From Colwellia sp. 39_35_sub15_T18 (GTDB lineage: Bacteria > Pseudomonadota > Gammaproteobacteria > Enterobacterales > Alteromonadaceae), in assembly GCA_002162675.1 (NCBI GenBank), contig MAAE01000053.1, positions 1 through 64,000 on the forward strand: a DNA stretch of 64,000 nt, in the 5' to 3' direction. The translations under genes and the position numbers were made by a program. Shown here piece by piece: positions 35,978 to 47,229 of the stretch. The notes beneath the pieces were generated by a model, which was given only the letters and a program-made list of their open reading frames with translations, did not search any database and was not told the DNA's origin. Within the stretch, counting starts at the first letter, position 1. Each line of letters opens with the position of its first letter.

Positions 35978-37567
35978 ATGAGCAATACCACATCAAACTC
36001 GCTAGGTTCATCCTCACAAGGCTTATCATCAGATAATGTCATTATTTTCGACACCACCTTACGTGATGGCGAGCAGGCGTTAAACGCTAGCTTGTCAGTA
36101 CATGAAAAGCTACAAATTGCCCAGTCGCTTGAACGTTTAGGCGTGGATATCATGGAGGTTGGCTTTCCTGTTTCTTCTCCTGGTGATTTTGAATCCGTTC
36201 AGCAAATTGCTCGCACCATCAAAAATGCTCGAGTTTGTGGTTTAGCTCGTGCGGTAGAAGCTGATATTGATGCTTGTGCGCAAGCATTAAAAGTTGCCGA
36301 TCAATTTCGCATTCATACCTTTATTTCTACCTCTGATGTGCATGTTCAGCAGAAATTACGTAAAGAATTTGCTGACGTACAAGCCATGGCTGTACACGCG
36401 GTAAAATATGCCCGTAAATTTACTGATGATGTTGAGTTTTCATGTGAAGATGCTGGGCGCACGCCTATTGATAATTTATGCCGTATGGTTGAAGCCGCGA
36501 TTGATGCAGGAGCCAGCACAGTAAATATTCCTGATACCGTTGGTTATACTATGCCGTTTGAGTTTCAAGGTATCATTACCGACTTATTCAACCGTGTGCC
36601 CAATATTGATAAAGCCATTATTTCAGTGCATTGTCATAATGATTTGGGTTTAGCCGTTGCCAACTCTATGGCTGCGGTACAAGCAGGCGCAAGACAAATT
36701 GAATGTACTATTAACGGCATTGGCGAGCGTGCAGGTAACTGTTCATTAGAAGAAGTTGCCATGATCATGAAAACCCGTGAAGCTTTATTAGGGGTAAATA
36801 CCCATATAAACCACCAAGAAATTGCTCGCACTTCAAAACTGGTAAGCACTTTGTGCAATATGCCAGTGCAATTAAATAAGGCTATTGTTGGCGGTAATGC
36901 TTTTAGTCATTCATCGGGTATTCACCAAGATGGCATGTTAAAAGCGAGTAATACTTATGAAATTATGACACCAGAAAGTGTCGGTATTGCTAAAACTAAA
37001 TTAAACCTAACCTCACGCAGTGGTCGTCATGTCATTAAGCACCGCATGGAAAGCTTAGGTTACCAAGAAAGCGACTATGAAATTGAAAAACTTTATGCTG
37101 ACTTTTTAGCGCTAGCGGATAAAAAAGGCCAAGTGTTTGATGATGACTTAGAAGCGCTATTATTTAATATTCAGCAACAAGACAGCCAAGATCACTATCG
37201 TTTAGACACCATTAATGTGCAATGTGGTGATGGCGAGTTTGCAACTGCCAGTATCAAATTATTAGCCGGCACTGATAGCTCTAAAGTACAAGCGACCACA
37301 GGTAACGGCCCTGTTGATGCTCTTTACCAAGCCATTAAACAAGCGGTTGATGTTGAGTTTGAAGTAAGCGATTATAAAATATCTAATAAAGGCTCAGGTG
37401 AAGATGGTTTAGGGCAAGCAGATTTAGTTATTACTTGGCAAAACAGAAATTTCCATGGCTACGGCTTAGCAACGGATGTTATTGAAGCGTCGGGGCAAGC
37501 CTTAGTTCATGCACTAAATAGCATACACAGAGCCATAACCATTGCCGAGCTAAAAGCAGCAAAGTAA
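35978..37567 (+). CDS. leuA: 2-isopropylmalate synthase LeuA
   Basis: 529 residues. LeuA joins acetyl-CoA and 2-oxoisovalerate, the first committed step to leucine. The catalytic domain shows [17 protein letters not shown] (about 25-41), the metal-binding [13 protein letters not shown] (about 220) and NGIGERAGN. The C-terminal regulatory domain for leucine feedback inhibition (about 400-529) includes [20 protein letters not shown] precedes the ATG. It is the first structural gene of leuABCD, controlled by the leader peptide and attenuator upstream. Confidence 0.97.
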   Translation: MSNTTSNSLGSSSQGLSSDNVIIFDTTLRDGEQALNASLSVHEKLQIAQSLERLGVDIMEVGFPVSSPGDFESVQQIARTIKNARVCGLARAVEADIDACAQALKVADQFRIHTFISTSDVHVQQKLRKEFADVQAMAVHAVKYARKFTDDVEFSCEDAGRTPIDNLCRMVEAAIDAGASTVNIPDTVGYTMPFEFQGIITDLFNRVPNIDKAIISVHCHNDLGLAVANSMAAVQAGARQIECTINGIGERAGNCSLEEVAMIMKTREALLGVNTHINHQEIARTSKLVSTLCNMPVQLNKAIVGGNAFSHSSGIHQDGMLKASNTYEIMTPESVGIAKTKLNLTSRSGRHVIKHRMESLGYQESDYEIEKLYADFLALADKKGQVFDDDLEALLFNIQQQDSQDHYRLDTINVQCGDGEFATASIKLLAGTDSSKVQATTGNGPVDALYQAIKQAVDVEFEVSDYKISNKGSGEDGLGQADLVITWQNRNFHGYGLATDVIEASGQALVHALNSIHRAITIAELKAAK

Positions 37568-37592
37568 AATATCAATGAGCGCGATTAAAATC

Positions 37593-37619
37593 CCGCCTAC
37601 AACATACGAACGTAGGCGG
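37593..37619 (+). other. GC-rich hairpin between leuA and leuB
   Basis: CCGCCTAC (37593-37600) pairs with GTAGGCGG (37612-37619) over an 11-nt loop. No U tract follows, so it is more likely an RNA-stability or processing element, or a REP-like repeat, than a terminator. Confidence 0.45.
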
Positions 37620-37655
37620 CTTATTTTCGGAAGAAAGTGTTCGCGCTATAACTAA

Positions 37656-38768
<1,113 letters not shown>

Positions 38769-38782
38769 AGAGAGCGCATAAC

Positions 38783-40204
38783 ATGACAACAAACACTCCC
38801 CAAACCATGTACGAAAAATTATGGCAAAACCACTTAGTTGAAGATGTGGCTGGCGAAACGCCCTTGCTTTTTGTTGATCGTCATTTGATCCATGAAGTCA
38901 CCTCGCCACAGGCCTTTGCTAACTTACGTTTTCATAACCGTCCTGTGCGTCATCCTGAACGTACAATCGCCACTATGGATCACAACATTTCAACTCGCTC
39001 CATCAAAATTGATGCCGCAGGAGAAGGTGCTGCAAACCAACTACGCGCGTTAGAAAAAAATTGTAAAGACTTTGGTATTGAGCTTTTTGGTATGGGTCAT
39101 AAAAACCAAGGTATTGCACACGTTATGGGACCAGAACTTGGTTTAACTTTACCTGGTACTATTATTGTTTGTGGCGATTCACATACCGCCACTCACGGTG
39201 CTTTCGGCTCCTTAGCTTTTGGTATTGGCACCTCTGAGGTTGAACATGTTTTTGCCACGCAAACCCTTCGTCAAAATAAAGCGAAGACCATGAAAATTGA
39301 AGTAAAAGGTCATGTTGGCAAAGGTATTAGCGCTAAAGATATTATTCTTGCCATTATCGGTAAAACAGGCAGTGCTGGTGCTACCGGTTATGTGGTTGAA
39401 TACTGCGGCGAAGCCATTGCAGCGTTAAGTATGGAAGAGCGTATGACCGTTTGTAACATGAGCATTGAATTTGGTGCCAAGGCAGGCTTAGTCGCGCCAG
39501 ATCAAACCACTTTTGATTACGTAGAAGGTAAAGAATACGCACCAAAAAATGACGTTTTCTTGCAAGCGGTTGCTGATTGGAAGCAATTAAAATCAGATGA
39601 TGGTGCAGTATTTGATAGCGTTATAACCCTTGAAGCAAAAGACATTAAAGCCCAAGTCACTTGGGGAACTAACCCCGGACAAGTGACCAGTATTGACAGC
39701 ATTGTGCCGCACCCAAATGATTTTACTGACCCTGTTGAACAAGAGTCTTGTAAAAAAGCACTGAAATATATGGACTTAACGGCTGGCACTAAAATTACCG
39801 ATATTACCGTCAATAAAGTTTTTATCGGCTCTTGTACCAACTCGCGTATTGAAGATCTTAGAGCCGCAGCCATTGTGGTAAAAGATTACACAACAAAAGG
39901 TCAAAGCGTACAACCCACGGTAGATGCCATTATTGTGCCCGGCTCTTACCGCGTTAAAGCGCAAGCAGAGAGTGAAGGACTAGATAAAATATTTAGCGAC
40001 GCTGGTTTTGAATGGCGCTTACCTGGCTGCTCTATGTGCTTGGGTATGAATGACGATGTACTTGAAGAAGGCGATCGCTGTGCCTCAACCAGTAACCGTA
40101 ACTTTGAAGGCCGTCAAGGTCGTGGCAGTCGCACGCATTTAGTGAGCCCTGAAATGGCAGCCGCTGCAGCAATTACAGGTCATTTTGTCGACTTGAACGC
40201 GTAA
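38783..40204 (+). CDS. leuC: 3-isopropylmalate dehydratase large subunit LeuC
   Basis: 473 residues. With LeuD it isomerises 2- to 3-isopropylmalate. The three Cys ligands of the [4Fe-4S] cluster are seen in IGSCTNSR (about 350) and [10 protein letters not shown] (about 410-419). The N-terminal [22 protein letters not shown] and [12 protein letters not shown] motifs are typical of the aconitase family LeuC branch. It starts 14 nt after leuB. Confidence 0.97.
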   Translation: MTTNTPQTMYEKLWQNHLVEDVAGETPLLFVDRHLIHEVTSPQAFANLRFHNRPVRHPERTIATMDHNISTRSIKIDAAGEGAANQLRALEKNCKDFGIELFGMGHKNQGIAHVMGPELGLTLPGTIIVCGDSHTATHGAFGSLAFGIGTSEVEHVFATQTLRQNKAKTMKIEVKGHVGKGISAKDIILAIIGKTGSAGATGYVVEYCGEAIAALSMEERMTVCNMSIEFGAKAGLVAPDQTTFDYVEGKEYAPKNDVFLQAVADWKQLKSDDGAVFDSVITLEAKDIKAQVTWGTNPGQVTSIDSIVPHPNDFTDPVEQESCKKALKYMDLTAGTKITDITVNKVFIGSCTNSRIEDLRAAAIVVKDYTTKGQSVQPTVDAIIVPGSYRVKAQAESEGLDKIFSDAGFEWRLPGCSMCLGMNDDVLEEGDRCASTSNRNFEGRQGRGSRTHLVSPEMAAAAAITGHFVDLNA

Positions 40205-40275
40205 CAATTGTCTTTTTGCTATTTAAAGCAATTAGCTTCAAGAAAAATCGCTACTTAAAATTTTTAGGAATGCAA

Positions 40276-40887
40276 ATGGAAAAATTTACCACACATACTG
40301 GCTTGGTTGTGCCATTAGATATCGCTAATGTCGATACCGATCAAATCATCCCAAAACAATTTTTACAAAAAACCGAACGTGTTGGCTTTGGTGTACACTT
40401 ATTTCACGATAGCCGTTACTTAGATCATAGCGGTAAAGAGCCAAACCCTGAATTCATTTTAAACCAAGCTGAATACCAAGGGTCGAGCATTTTATTAGCC
40501 CGTGAAAACTTTGGTTGTGGTTCAAGCCGCGAGCATGCTCCTTGGGCATTAGAAGAATACGGTTTTAAAGTGGTCATTGCGCCAAGCTTTGCCGATATTT
40601 TTTATGGTAACTGCATCAACATTGGTTTATTACCCATAAAACTAAGTGAAAGCGAAATTGAGCAATTATTTGCTCAAGCTGATGGCGCTAAGCTTAACCT
40701 TACGGTTGATTTACCTAACAACAAGGTTAGCTTTATCAACGCTAACGGTGAGCAAATTGCTTTTGATTTTAGCCTAAGTAAGTTTCAAAAATACAGCCTA
40801 GAAAATGGTGTAGATAGCGTCGGTTGGACTTTAGCAAAGCTTGACAAAATTAAAGCTTTTGAAGCAAAAATACCCGCTTGGCAGTAA
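40276..40887 (+). CDS. leuD: 3-isopropylmalate dehydratase small subunit LeuD
   Basis: About 203 residues from ATG 40276, preceded by AGGA at the right distance; the longer frame from 40216 adds 20 residues unlike the family. The swivel domain motifs [11 protein letters not shown] (about 20-30) and [16 protein letters not shown] (about 77-92) are conserved. It forms the active isomerase with LeuC and ends the leu operon, though nudC begins 8 nt downstream. Confidence 0.96.
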   Translation: MEKFTTHTGLVVPLDIANVDTDQIIPKQFLQKTERVGFGVHLFHDSRYLDHSGKEPNPEFILNQAEYQGSSILLARENFGCGSSREHAPWALEEYGFKVVIAPSFADIFYGNCINIGLLPIKLSESEIEQLFAQADGAKLNLTVDLPNNKVSFINANGEQIAFDFSLSKFQKYSLENGVDSVGWTLAKLDKIKAFEAKIPAWQ

Positions 40888-40894
40888 AAAACTT

Positions 40895-41860
40895 ATGACA
40901 TTCGCCTATAGCCAAATGCCACTCGATAGATGCAGTAATGAGCGTAAAAATAAAACCTGGTTAACCGCAGAATTTAATAAACCAGAGACCTTATTTTGCC
41001 TCATAAATAACGGTAAGTGTTTTTTTAAACTTGATGAAATAGCGCCACTTTTGTTAAGCAAAGCACAACTTTTAACACTGAATGTTGACCAGTGCATTTT
41101 TCTGGGCAGAAATGAGCAACAAGCTATTTTTGCCGTAGATCAGAACAAACTAAAATTTTCTGACCAAGAAGAGTTATTAACACTGGGGCAATGGCTATCG
41201 TTAAGGAAACACACCTCATTACTTCACCCCTTTGATGCCGCTATTTTAGCCTTGGCTAAGGGCTTGGTACATTGGCATAAAAGTCATCAGTTTTGTGGGC
41301 AATGTGGCAACATTAACCGCTCGGCTGAAGCCGGTCACGCTAGAAAGTGCAGTGAATGTAGAAATATGACCTTTCCACGAACTGACCCTGCGGTAATTAT
41401 GCTGGTTGAAAGAATGTTTGCTGATGGCGTGCCACGCTGCTTACTTGGCAGACAAGCAAACTGGCCTGACGGAGTATATTCAACCTTGGCGGGTTTTGTT
41501 GATCCCGGTGAGACACTCGAAGCGACAGTGATACGAGAAGTCGCTGAAGAAACGGCAATAATTGCTGAAAACCCAAGCTATATTGCTTCTCAGCCATGGC
41601 CATTTCCTGCTTCTATTATGCTAGGTTTTATTGCCCAAGCAAGCTCAGAAAAAATTGATACCCGACAAGATAGCCTTGAAAGTGCCCAATGGTTTTCACG
41701 ACAGCAAATTGCCAATTTTGCTGTTTATGACTCGGCTATTAACAGCGAAGGACAACAAAACACACCGCAACTTACACCTAAATATAAAATGAGTAGCAGT
41801 GATTCTATTTCTGCCTATTTAATTACCGCTTGGCTAAATAAAGAGATAGGAAAGCATTAG
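40895..41860 (+). CDS. nudC: NAD+ diphosphatase / RNA NAD-decapping Nudix enzyme NudC
   Basis: About 321 residues from ATG 40895, the first start after leuD; a longer frame overlaps leuD and is unlikely. A four-Cys zinc ribbon (FCGQCG ... RKCSEC, about 133-152) precedes the Nudix domain, whose box GFVDPGETLEATVIREVAEETAI is intact with its REVAEET helix. The QPWPFPASIML motif after it is diagnostic of NudC. The enzyme cleaves NADH and removes NAD caps from RNA. Its 8-nt spacing to leuD suggests readthrough from the leu operon. Confidence 0.93.
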   Translation: MTFAYSQMPLDRCSNERKNKTWLTAEFNKPETLFCLINNGKCFFKLDEIAPLLLSKAQLLTLNVDQCIFLGRNEQQAIFAVDQNKLKFSDQEELLTLGQWLSLRKHTSLLHPFDAAILALAKGLVHWHKSHQFCGQCGNINRSAEAGHARKCSECRNMTFPRTDPAVIMLVERMFADGVPRCLLGRQANWPDGVYSTLAGFVDPGETLEATVIREVAEETAIIAENPSYIASQPWPFPASIMLGFIAQASSEKIDTRQDSLESAQWFSRQQIANFAVYDSAINSEGQQNTPQLTPKYKMSSSDSISAYLITAWLNKEIGKH

Positions 41861-41892
41861 TTATACAATCTTCAAAAGTTTGATACTAGCCG

Positions 41893-43482
41893 CTACCAAT
41901 TCGTCAACGCTGGTAAGCTAAATTTTTCACCGCGATAAGTCAGAATAACTTGTTGCGGTAAAATTTTATCAATACTTAAACCCTCAACAACAATATCCCC
42001 CTCATATCTATCTCGACCGTTAACTTTAACCCAGCCTTCACCGTCTGAAGCATAGATATGCTGCTCAAACTTCAAACTAGGAATACCTTTTTGTACCCAT
42101 GTTGGCATTTGGGTTAACGGCTTTACATCGTCAGCTAGCGTTTGTGTTTGCTCCACCTCTGCTTGATTAGTATTTGCATTTTTGGTGTCATCTATCGCCG
42201 CTTGAAAACGTGCTAATAAATCATCAGAAACGCCATCAACGGCTGCCACTTGGTAGTTTTCTTTTTGAGGGATAGCTAAATTTGGTGCGACTGCTGTTGC
42301 TGCTTGTTGTAACTTGTCTGACTGATTGCTTGTCATCTGATTAGAATTTTTAGCAATAGGCGCTGCTGCAGACACGATTTTCTGTTCGATGATAACCTCA
42401 GGTTTAGGCTCAGGTAAGAATGGTTGCGGTGAAACTTGTACTTGTTGCGTCGCTACTTTTTCTACCACATCAGCAATAGCGGCTATTTTGGCATTTTCTC
42501 CGTTAGCTACCAGCAATGTCTCTTGAGCATTATCACTTTCAACTTGTAATGGGGTTACTTGTAATGGTTGTGCTTTTCCTAACCAATAGCCAGAAAACAG
42601 TACTAATAATAAGGCACTGCCCGCCATTGCCAGTTTGGTATTTTTCTGCTGCCACCAAACAGGCTGTTCAAAATCATCCCCTAAGGCATGACTTGCGGCT
42701 TTTAAGATAATTTTTTTATCAACAACGCTGTTATTACTATTGTAAGCGGCCATCAAAGCACTATGGCAAATCAAGTTAATAAGTCTTGGAATACCTTGAG
42801 ATAGTTTATGAATAGCCGCTAAAGCACCGTCATTAAAAAGAGCACGATGACAATCAGCTACTGACAAGCGGTGTTTTATATACAAGACTAGTTCTTGCTG
42901 ATTTAACGGTAATAAATGATAACGCGCAGTAATGCGTTGCGCTAACTGCCGTAAATCACGACGCTTCAATAATTGCTGCAACTCAGGCTGACCAATTAAA
43001 ATAACTTGCAGTAATTTTTTTGTGTTAGTTTCTAAATTCGTTAACAAACGCAGTTGTTCTAACACCTCTGCTTCTAGATGCTGAGCTTCATCAATGATCA
43101 ATAAAGTATTGATGTCATTAGCATGGTTTTTTAATAATTTTTCTGAAATTTTATCCGTCAGGGTTTTTAATGTTGCCCCCGTTTTACGATAACGAATTTT
43201 TAACTGATCACAAATAGTCGCCAGTAATTCTTGACTTGATAAGGTTGGGTTTAAAATAAAAGCCAATTGGGTACTTGCGGGTAAGTCCGCCATCAAACAA
43301 CGGCTGACTGTCGTTTTGCCCGTTCCTACTTCACCGGTAAGTAAAACAAAACCACCCGAACCGTCTAAGCCATAGCTTAAATGTGTTAGCGCCTCACGAT
43401 GCCTATCACTCATAAATAAATATTTAGGGTTTGGCGCAATGGAAAAAGGTAACTCACTTAACGAGAAGAAATTTGTGTACAT
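41893..43482 (-). CDS. Fused GspA-GspB type II secretion accessory ATPase
   Basis: 529 residues. The N-terminal 270 residues are an ExeA/GspA AAA+ ATPase (Walker A GEVGTGKTT near 47-55, Walker B LLIIDEAQH near 130, sensor-type LPLNQQEL). One membrane helix follows (about 286-305). After a long Gln/Ala-rich periplasmic linker comes a C-terminal GspB domain (PSLKFEQHIYASDGEGWVKV, then NGRDRYEGD, about 460-529). In Aeromonas, ExeA and ExeB are separate proteins that help the secretin insert through peptidoglycan; here both halves are one chain. No other type II genes are in the window. It is convergent with nudC and divergent from cca. Confidence 0.88.
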   Translation of the reverse strand: MYTNFFSLSELPFSIAPNPKYLFMSDRHREALTHLSYGLDGSGGFVLLTGEVGTGKTTVSRCLMADLPASTQLAFILNPTLSSQELLATICDQLKIRYRKTGATLKTLTDKISEKLLKNHANDINTLLIIDEAQHLEAEVLEQLRLLTNLETNTKKLLQVILIGQPELQQLLKRRDLRQLAQRITARYHLLPLNQQELVLYIKHRLSVADCHRALFNDGALAAIHKLSQGIPRLINLICHSALMAAYNSNNSVVDKKIILKAASHALGDDFEQPVWWQQKNTKLAMAGSALLLVLFSGYWLGKAQPLQVTPLQVESDNAQETLLVANGENAKIAAIADVVEKVATQQVQVSPQPFLPEPKPEVIIEQKIVSAAAPIAKNSNQMTSNQSDKLQQAATAVAPNLAIPQKENYQVAAVDGVSDDLLARFQAAIDDTKNANTNQAEVEQTQTLADDVKPLTQMPTWVQKGIPSLKFEQHIYASDGEGWVKVNGRDRYEGDIVVEGLSIDKILPQQVILTYRGEKFSLPALTNW

Positions 43483-43607
43483 AAAAACGAAACGACAAAA
43501 GTAGAAAATGCTGTGCTGAAATTACCTTGTTGTTGCTAAGAAGTCTACAATTTACGCACGTACTTGACGAAAAGTTATGGTAAACTTTAGCCAATTATTT
43601 CTCTCTT

Positions 43608-44930
43608 TTGGCTATTTTTTTGAGCATTAACACCACCATTACAAATATCCCTGAACTTGATGTTTATCTTGTCGGTGGCGCTGTGCGAGATCAACTATTA
43701 AATAGAGCCGTTAAAGATCACGACTATTTAGTTGTTGGTGCTAGTGTAGATAAAATGCTGTCCTTAGGCTTTAACCAAGTAGGCAAAGACTTCCCTGTTT
43801 TTCTCCACCCAAAAACTAAACAAGAATACGCCCTCGCCCGCACAGAGCGCAAACAAGGGCAAGGTTATACGGGCTTTAGTTGCTACGCTGAGCCTGATGT
43901 GACTATTGAGCAAGATCTGTTAAGGCGAGACCTGACCGTTAATGCCATGGCGATGACCAGTGAGGGTAAAATTATTGACCCCTATCACGGCCAGCAAGAT
44001 TTAGAAAATAGAGTATTACGTCACGTTAGCGATGCTTTCATTGAAGATCCATTAAGAGTATTACGTGTTGCCCGCTTTGCTGCCCGTTATCATCGCTATG
44101 GATTTACTATCGCGTCTGAAACGCTTGCCTTAATGACTAAAATTAGTGAGAGTGGCGAACTATTAACACTCAGTGCTGAGCGCGTATGGCAAGAAATGCA
44201 ACGCACACTTGCTGAGGATACCGATTCAGAAAATGAGCTTGAACAAGCCAGCCCAGAAATATTCTTCCAAATACTGCATCAATGCCAAGCACTAAAAGCA
44301 CTATGGCCTGAGCTAGATGCTTTGTGGAACGTCCCTAATCCCGCCCAATGGCATCCTGAAATTTGTAGCGGCGTGCATACCATGATGGTATTGCAACAAG
44401 CAGTATTACTAACAAAAAATCATGATAACAAAACCGCAATTCGTTTTGCTGCTTTATGTCACGATCTTGGCAAAGGCTTAACTGCAAGTGAACATTGGCC
44501 AAGCCACCGCGGCCACGAAAAAGCCGGCTTACCTTTAGTCGAAAAAATAGCCAAACAACTTAAGGTGCCCACTCATTATAAGCAATTGGCCTTAAAAGTA
44601 TGTGAGCATCATCTGCATTGTCATAAAGCTTTTCAGTTAAAGCCTAGCACTATATTGAAAATTTTTGATCAGCTTGATGTTTGGCGTAAACCGCAAGAAT
44701 TTGAAGACTTTCTTATCGCCTGTAAAAGTGACTTTCTTGGTCGTCTTGGCTTTGAAGACCGCCCATACCCACAAGAGCAATTTTTAAAAGAGGCCATGCT
44801 TGCCGCTTGTCAGGTAAATGCTAAAACATTTGTTGAGCAAGGTTTAACAGGCATCGCGATAAAAGAGGCGATGGCAAAAGCGCGCTTAAATGCGATTGAA
44901 AGAGTCAAAAAAGAAGTTCAAATAGACTGA
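43608..44930 (+). CDS. cca: Multifunctional tRNA CCA nucleotidyltransferase
   Basis: About 440 residues. It adds or repairs the CCA end of tRNAs. The nucleotidyltransferase core is clear: YLVGGAVRDQLL, DHDYLVVG (catalytic Asp pair), RRDLTVNAMAM and the HD phosphohydrolase domain (HTMMVLQQ, LCHDLGKGLT) of the gammaproteobacterial bifunctional type. No ATG precedes the core; TTG at 43608 or 43620 must be used. A diverged, inverted fragment matching codons near its 3' end lies 6.5 kb downstream at 51391-51466. Confidence 0.95.
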   Translation: MAIFLSINTTITNIPELDVYLVGGAVRDQLLNRAVKDHDYLVVGASVDKMLSLGFNQVGKDFPVFLHPKTKQEYALARTERKQGQGYTGFSCYAEPDVTIEQDLLRRDLTVNAMAMTSEGKIIDPYHGQQDLENRVLRHVSDAFIEDPLRVLRVARFAARYHRYGFTIASETLALMTKISESGELLTLSAERVWQEMQRTLAEDTDSENELEQASPEIFFQILHQCQALKALWPELDALWNVPNPAQWHPEICSGVHTMMVLQQAVLLTKNHDNKTAIRFAALCHDLGKGLTASEHWPSHRGHEKAGLPLVEKIAKQLKVPTHYKQLALKVCEHHLHCHKAFQLKPSTILKIFDQLDVWRKPQEFEDFLIACKSDFLGRLGFEDRPYPQEQFLKEAMLAACQVNAKTFVEQGLTGIAIKEAMAKARLNAIERVKKEVQID

Positions 44931-45071
44931 TATTTATTCAACTCGTTTTATATGGCATTTTAACGCCAACACCTAAAAAAACAACATAAATGATTGACGT
45001 TTATCATTTTTTATTTTTATTTTTATTTTTATTAAGTATTACCCTTTGCGTATTTTTCACAAAATAAACTC

Positions 45072-45100
45072 TTGACGAAAACAATAATATAGACTAAATT
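45072..45100 (+). promoter_or_regulatory. Promoter of the bacteriocin export operon
   Basis: TTGACG (45072-45077) and TAAATT (45095-45100) are 17 bp apart, 31 bp upstream of the hlyD-like start. An A/T stretch with three ATTTTT units lies at 45013-45030 and might act as an UP-type element. Confidence 0.55.
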
Positions 45101-45130
45101 TCGCGACGTTAAATATTCAAAGGAAATGAT

Positions 45131-46387
45131 ATGTCGTTATTTAGAAAGGAAGCTATTTCTCATCAAAGTGAACGCTTAACCGGTGCTATAACCTTAGCTC
45201 AACCATTATCGATTAAATTAACCGTACTCATTTTAGTCTCTGTTGCTGCTGCCATTGTTACCTTCCTTTTTAGTGCCGAATATTCTCGTAAAGAAACTGT
45301 TCGTGGTTTTTTAATGCCCAACAGCGGTGTTATTAAGAGTTTTGCTAACCAAAGCGGCACTATAGAGAAATTATGGGTGAAAGAAGGTGATAAGGTTGTC
45401 AAAGGTCAATCTCTTGCTACGATCATAGTTCGACAAAACAATAGTAATGGCGTTGATTTAAGTACACAACTTGCTGAACAACTTCATGCACAGGCAAACT
45501 TACTTAGCGATGAGATAAGTCAACATCAAACATTAAAAACGCAAGAACTATTGAATTTAACCATTCAGAAAACAGGCTTAAATAATGAAAAACTAGCACT
45601 TGAAAGCCAAATGATATTAGCTGAAGAGAAGTTAACACTATTGAATGAGCAGCAGCTAAACTTCAATCAACTAAATAAAAATGGTTATCTATCAAATCTA
45701 GAGAAAGAACGTCAGCAACAAGCCTTACTTGAGGCTAAACAAGAAAAACAAAATACAGCTCGATTATTACTGCAACAGCAAAACCAATTAAACCAAGTTG
45801 CCTTTAACATTACCAATATTCCTCAACAGTACACTTTGCGAATTAATAACTTGAAGCGTCAACAAGCAGATCTTCAACGTCAATTAGCACAAGTAGCAAG
45901 TAATTATAAATACACCATTACGGCAAGTCATAGCGGTATTGTTACGGGTATTCAAGTCGTAGAGGGTGAAACCCTATCGCAAACAAAAGCACAGTCTAAA
46001 CCTTTGTTGCATATTATCCCAGAAAATTCCGAGCTTGTTGCAGAGTTGTTACTGCCAACACGCTCTGCTGGTTTTATCCAAGTAGGCAATACTTCCCGTT
46101 TACGTTTTGATGCTTTCCCTTACCAACGTTTTGGTTTTATTGAAAGTAAAATTATGCGTATTGACCAAACATTGATCACACCGAATGAAATACAACTACC
46201 TATTGCCTTACAAGAACCAGTTTACCGTTTACGAGCAAAGTTAAATCAGCAACAAATGCAAGCTTTTGGTAAAACCTTTGACCTGAAAAGCGGTATGTTA
46301 TTTGAAGCAGATATTATGTTAGAACAACGCACCTTAATAGAGTGGTTACTTGAGCCAATATATAGTCTGAAGGGTAGAGTAAGTTAA
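45131..46387 (+). CDS. HlyD-family periplasmic adaptor for peptide export
   Basis: 418 residues. One N-terminal membrane helix (about 31-50) anchors the protein; the periplasmic part has a lipoyl-like half motif (NQSGTIEKLWVKEGDKVVKGQSL), a long Gln-rich coiled-coil hairpin (about 105-260) and the second lipoyl half (TASHSGIVTGIQVVEGETL), then a barrel domain. This is the layout of CvaA-type adaptors that link a peptidase-containing ABC exporter to TolC. It heads the bacteriocin cluster. AAAGGAAATGAT gives a good ribosome site. No TolC gene is nearby, so a shared TolC is assumed. Confidence 0.9.
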   Translation: MSLFRKEAISHQSERLTGAITLAQPLSIKLTVLILVSVAAAIVTFLFSAEYSRKETVRGFLMPNSGVIKSFANQSGTIEKLWVKEGDKVVKGQSLATIIVRQNNSNGVDLSTQLAEQLHAQANLLSDEISQHQTLKTQELLNLTIQKTGLNNEKLALESQMILAEEKLTLLNEQQLNFNQLNKNGYLSNLEKERQQQALLEAKQEKQNTARLLLQQQNQLNQVAFNITNIPQQYTLRINNLKRQQADLQRQLAQVASNYKYTITASHSGIVTGIQVVEGETLSQTKAQSKPLLHIIPENSELVAELLLPTRSAGFIQVGNTSRLRFDAFPYQRFGFIESKIMRIDQTLITPNEIQLPIALQEPVYRLRAKLNQQQMQAFGKTFDLKSGMLFEADIMLEQRTLIEWLLEPIYSLKGRVS

Positions 46388-46460
46388 TTGTTTTAGAAGA
46401 ATTTTTCTGATGAAATTATTCCTTAAGCTTAAGAATTAATTTTATTGGAAATAGAGTGGC

Positions 46461-46502
46461 TGACTTTAGTCGAACTTTAGCGAGAAAAACTAAAATCAGC
46501 CT
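46461..46502 (+). other. Hairpin between hlyD-like and precursor genes
   Basis: GGCTGACTTTAGT pairs with ACTAAAATCAGCC with one mismatch. There is no U tract. A second small stem (ATCTGATA...TATCAGAT, about 46555-46578) sits just before the ribosome site of the precursor gene. These may raise the level of the precursor message relative to the adaptor. Confidence 0.35.
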
Positions 46503-46592
46503 ATTAACCGCCAATAGAAAACAAAATAAATAGGTTAATATTGGCATATTAATCATCTGATACCTAAATATCAGATAAACGGAGTATAACAA

Positions 46593-46799
46593 ATGCGTGA
46601 ATTGAACGTTAGTGAAATTGAGCAAGTAAATGGTGGTTTAACTGTAGTTGAAGGTATTGGTGCCATCGGTGGGATTATTGGAATAGCGGCAGTAGCTCCT
46701 ATAGTCGGTACGGTAGCTGCTGTATCCGCACTAGGCGGGATAATATTTTTAACGGGTGTTGATATTTATAACTCCAGAATGAAAGATGGTGCAGCTTAG
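46593..46799 (+). CDS. Double-glycine bacteriocin precursor peptide
   Basis: A 68-residue peptide. Residues 1-15 (MRELNVSEIEQVNGG) are a textbook double-glycine leader like that of microcin V, cleaved after Gly-Gly by a C39 peptidase. The 53-residue core is very hydrophobic and Gly-rich with GxxxG-like spacing (GIGAIGGIIGIAAVAP, then ALGGIIFLTG) and a polar tail, as in pore-forming class II microcins and two-peptide bacteriocins. It has no Cys, so no thioether or disulfide is expected. GGAG lies 7-8 nt before the ATG. Adaptor, exporter and a candidate immunity gene surround it. Confidence 0.88.
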   Translation: MRELNVSEIEQVNGGLTVVEGIGAIGGIIGIAAVAPIVGTVAAVSALGGIIFLTGVDIYNSRMKDGAA

Positions 46800-46890
46800 C
46801 AAAATGAGTTTTAGTAGCTAATTTTTAATGCGTTAGCTACTTTTTAATCTGTTAGTGTATATCAGGTAAGCAATACTAGAAGGATAGGAT

Positions 46891-47046
46891 ATGAAAAAAG
46901 TACTAACCAAAAGGCAAATACTTGGATGTTTTACATCATCAATTATATTTTTAATTATCAGCTTTATGGAAGAGGACTTTAATCTTCAAGTCTTTAGTCT
47001 TTCTGTACTCTTTTTTGTAATAGGACTAAATTTTTTTTTAAGATAA
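46891..47046 (+). CDS. Small two-helix membrane protein, candidate bacteriocin immunity
   Basis: A 51-residue ORF starting at ATG 46891 with a strong AGGATAGG ribosome site and ending at TAA 47044-47046. It has a Lys-rich start, a first hydrophobic helix (about 10-25), a short acidic turn (MEEDFN) and a second helix (about 34-50) ending in Arg. Immunity proteins of hydrophobic class II microcins and bacteriocins are commonly such short two- or three-helix membrane proteins encoded next to the precursor. It lies 91 nt behind the precursor gene. No homologue is recognised; the role is inferred from position and shape. Confidence 0.6.
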   Translation: MKKVLTKRQILGCFTSSIIFLIISFMEEDFNLQVFSLSVLFFVIGLNFFLR

Positions 47047-47229
47047 AAAAGTGATAATGTGGTTGGTGTCGCCAGCAGTGATGAATAGGGTCACTACTTA
47101 TTATTTTTTGTTTAATTAAATGGAATGGAAGTAAATAGAGAGCTGTCAGTGAGTGTGTATTAATTGACATTTAGATAAAAAATGAAAATGGATGATTATA
47201 TTCAACAACAAATTACTAAAGGAACTCTA

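Noticed and set aside
45006-45034. Hexamer repeat ATTTTT as a phase-variation tract
   Set aside because: There are only three exact units. That is too few for slippage-based switching and ordinary for AT-rich promoter DNA.
46416-46625. 69-codon minus-strand frame before the precursor peptide
   Set aside because: It overlaps the precursor gene start and its ribosome site. A hydrophobic chance translation of AT-rich DNA is more likely.
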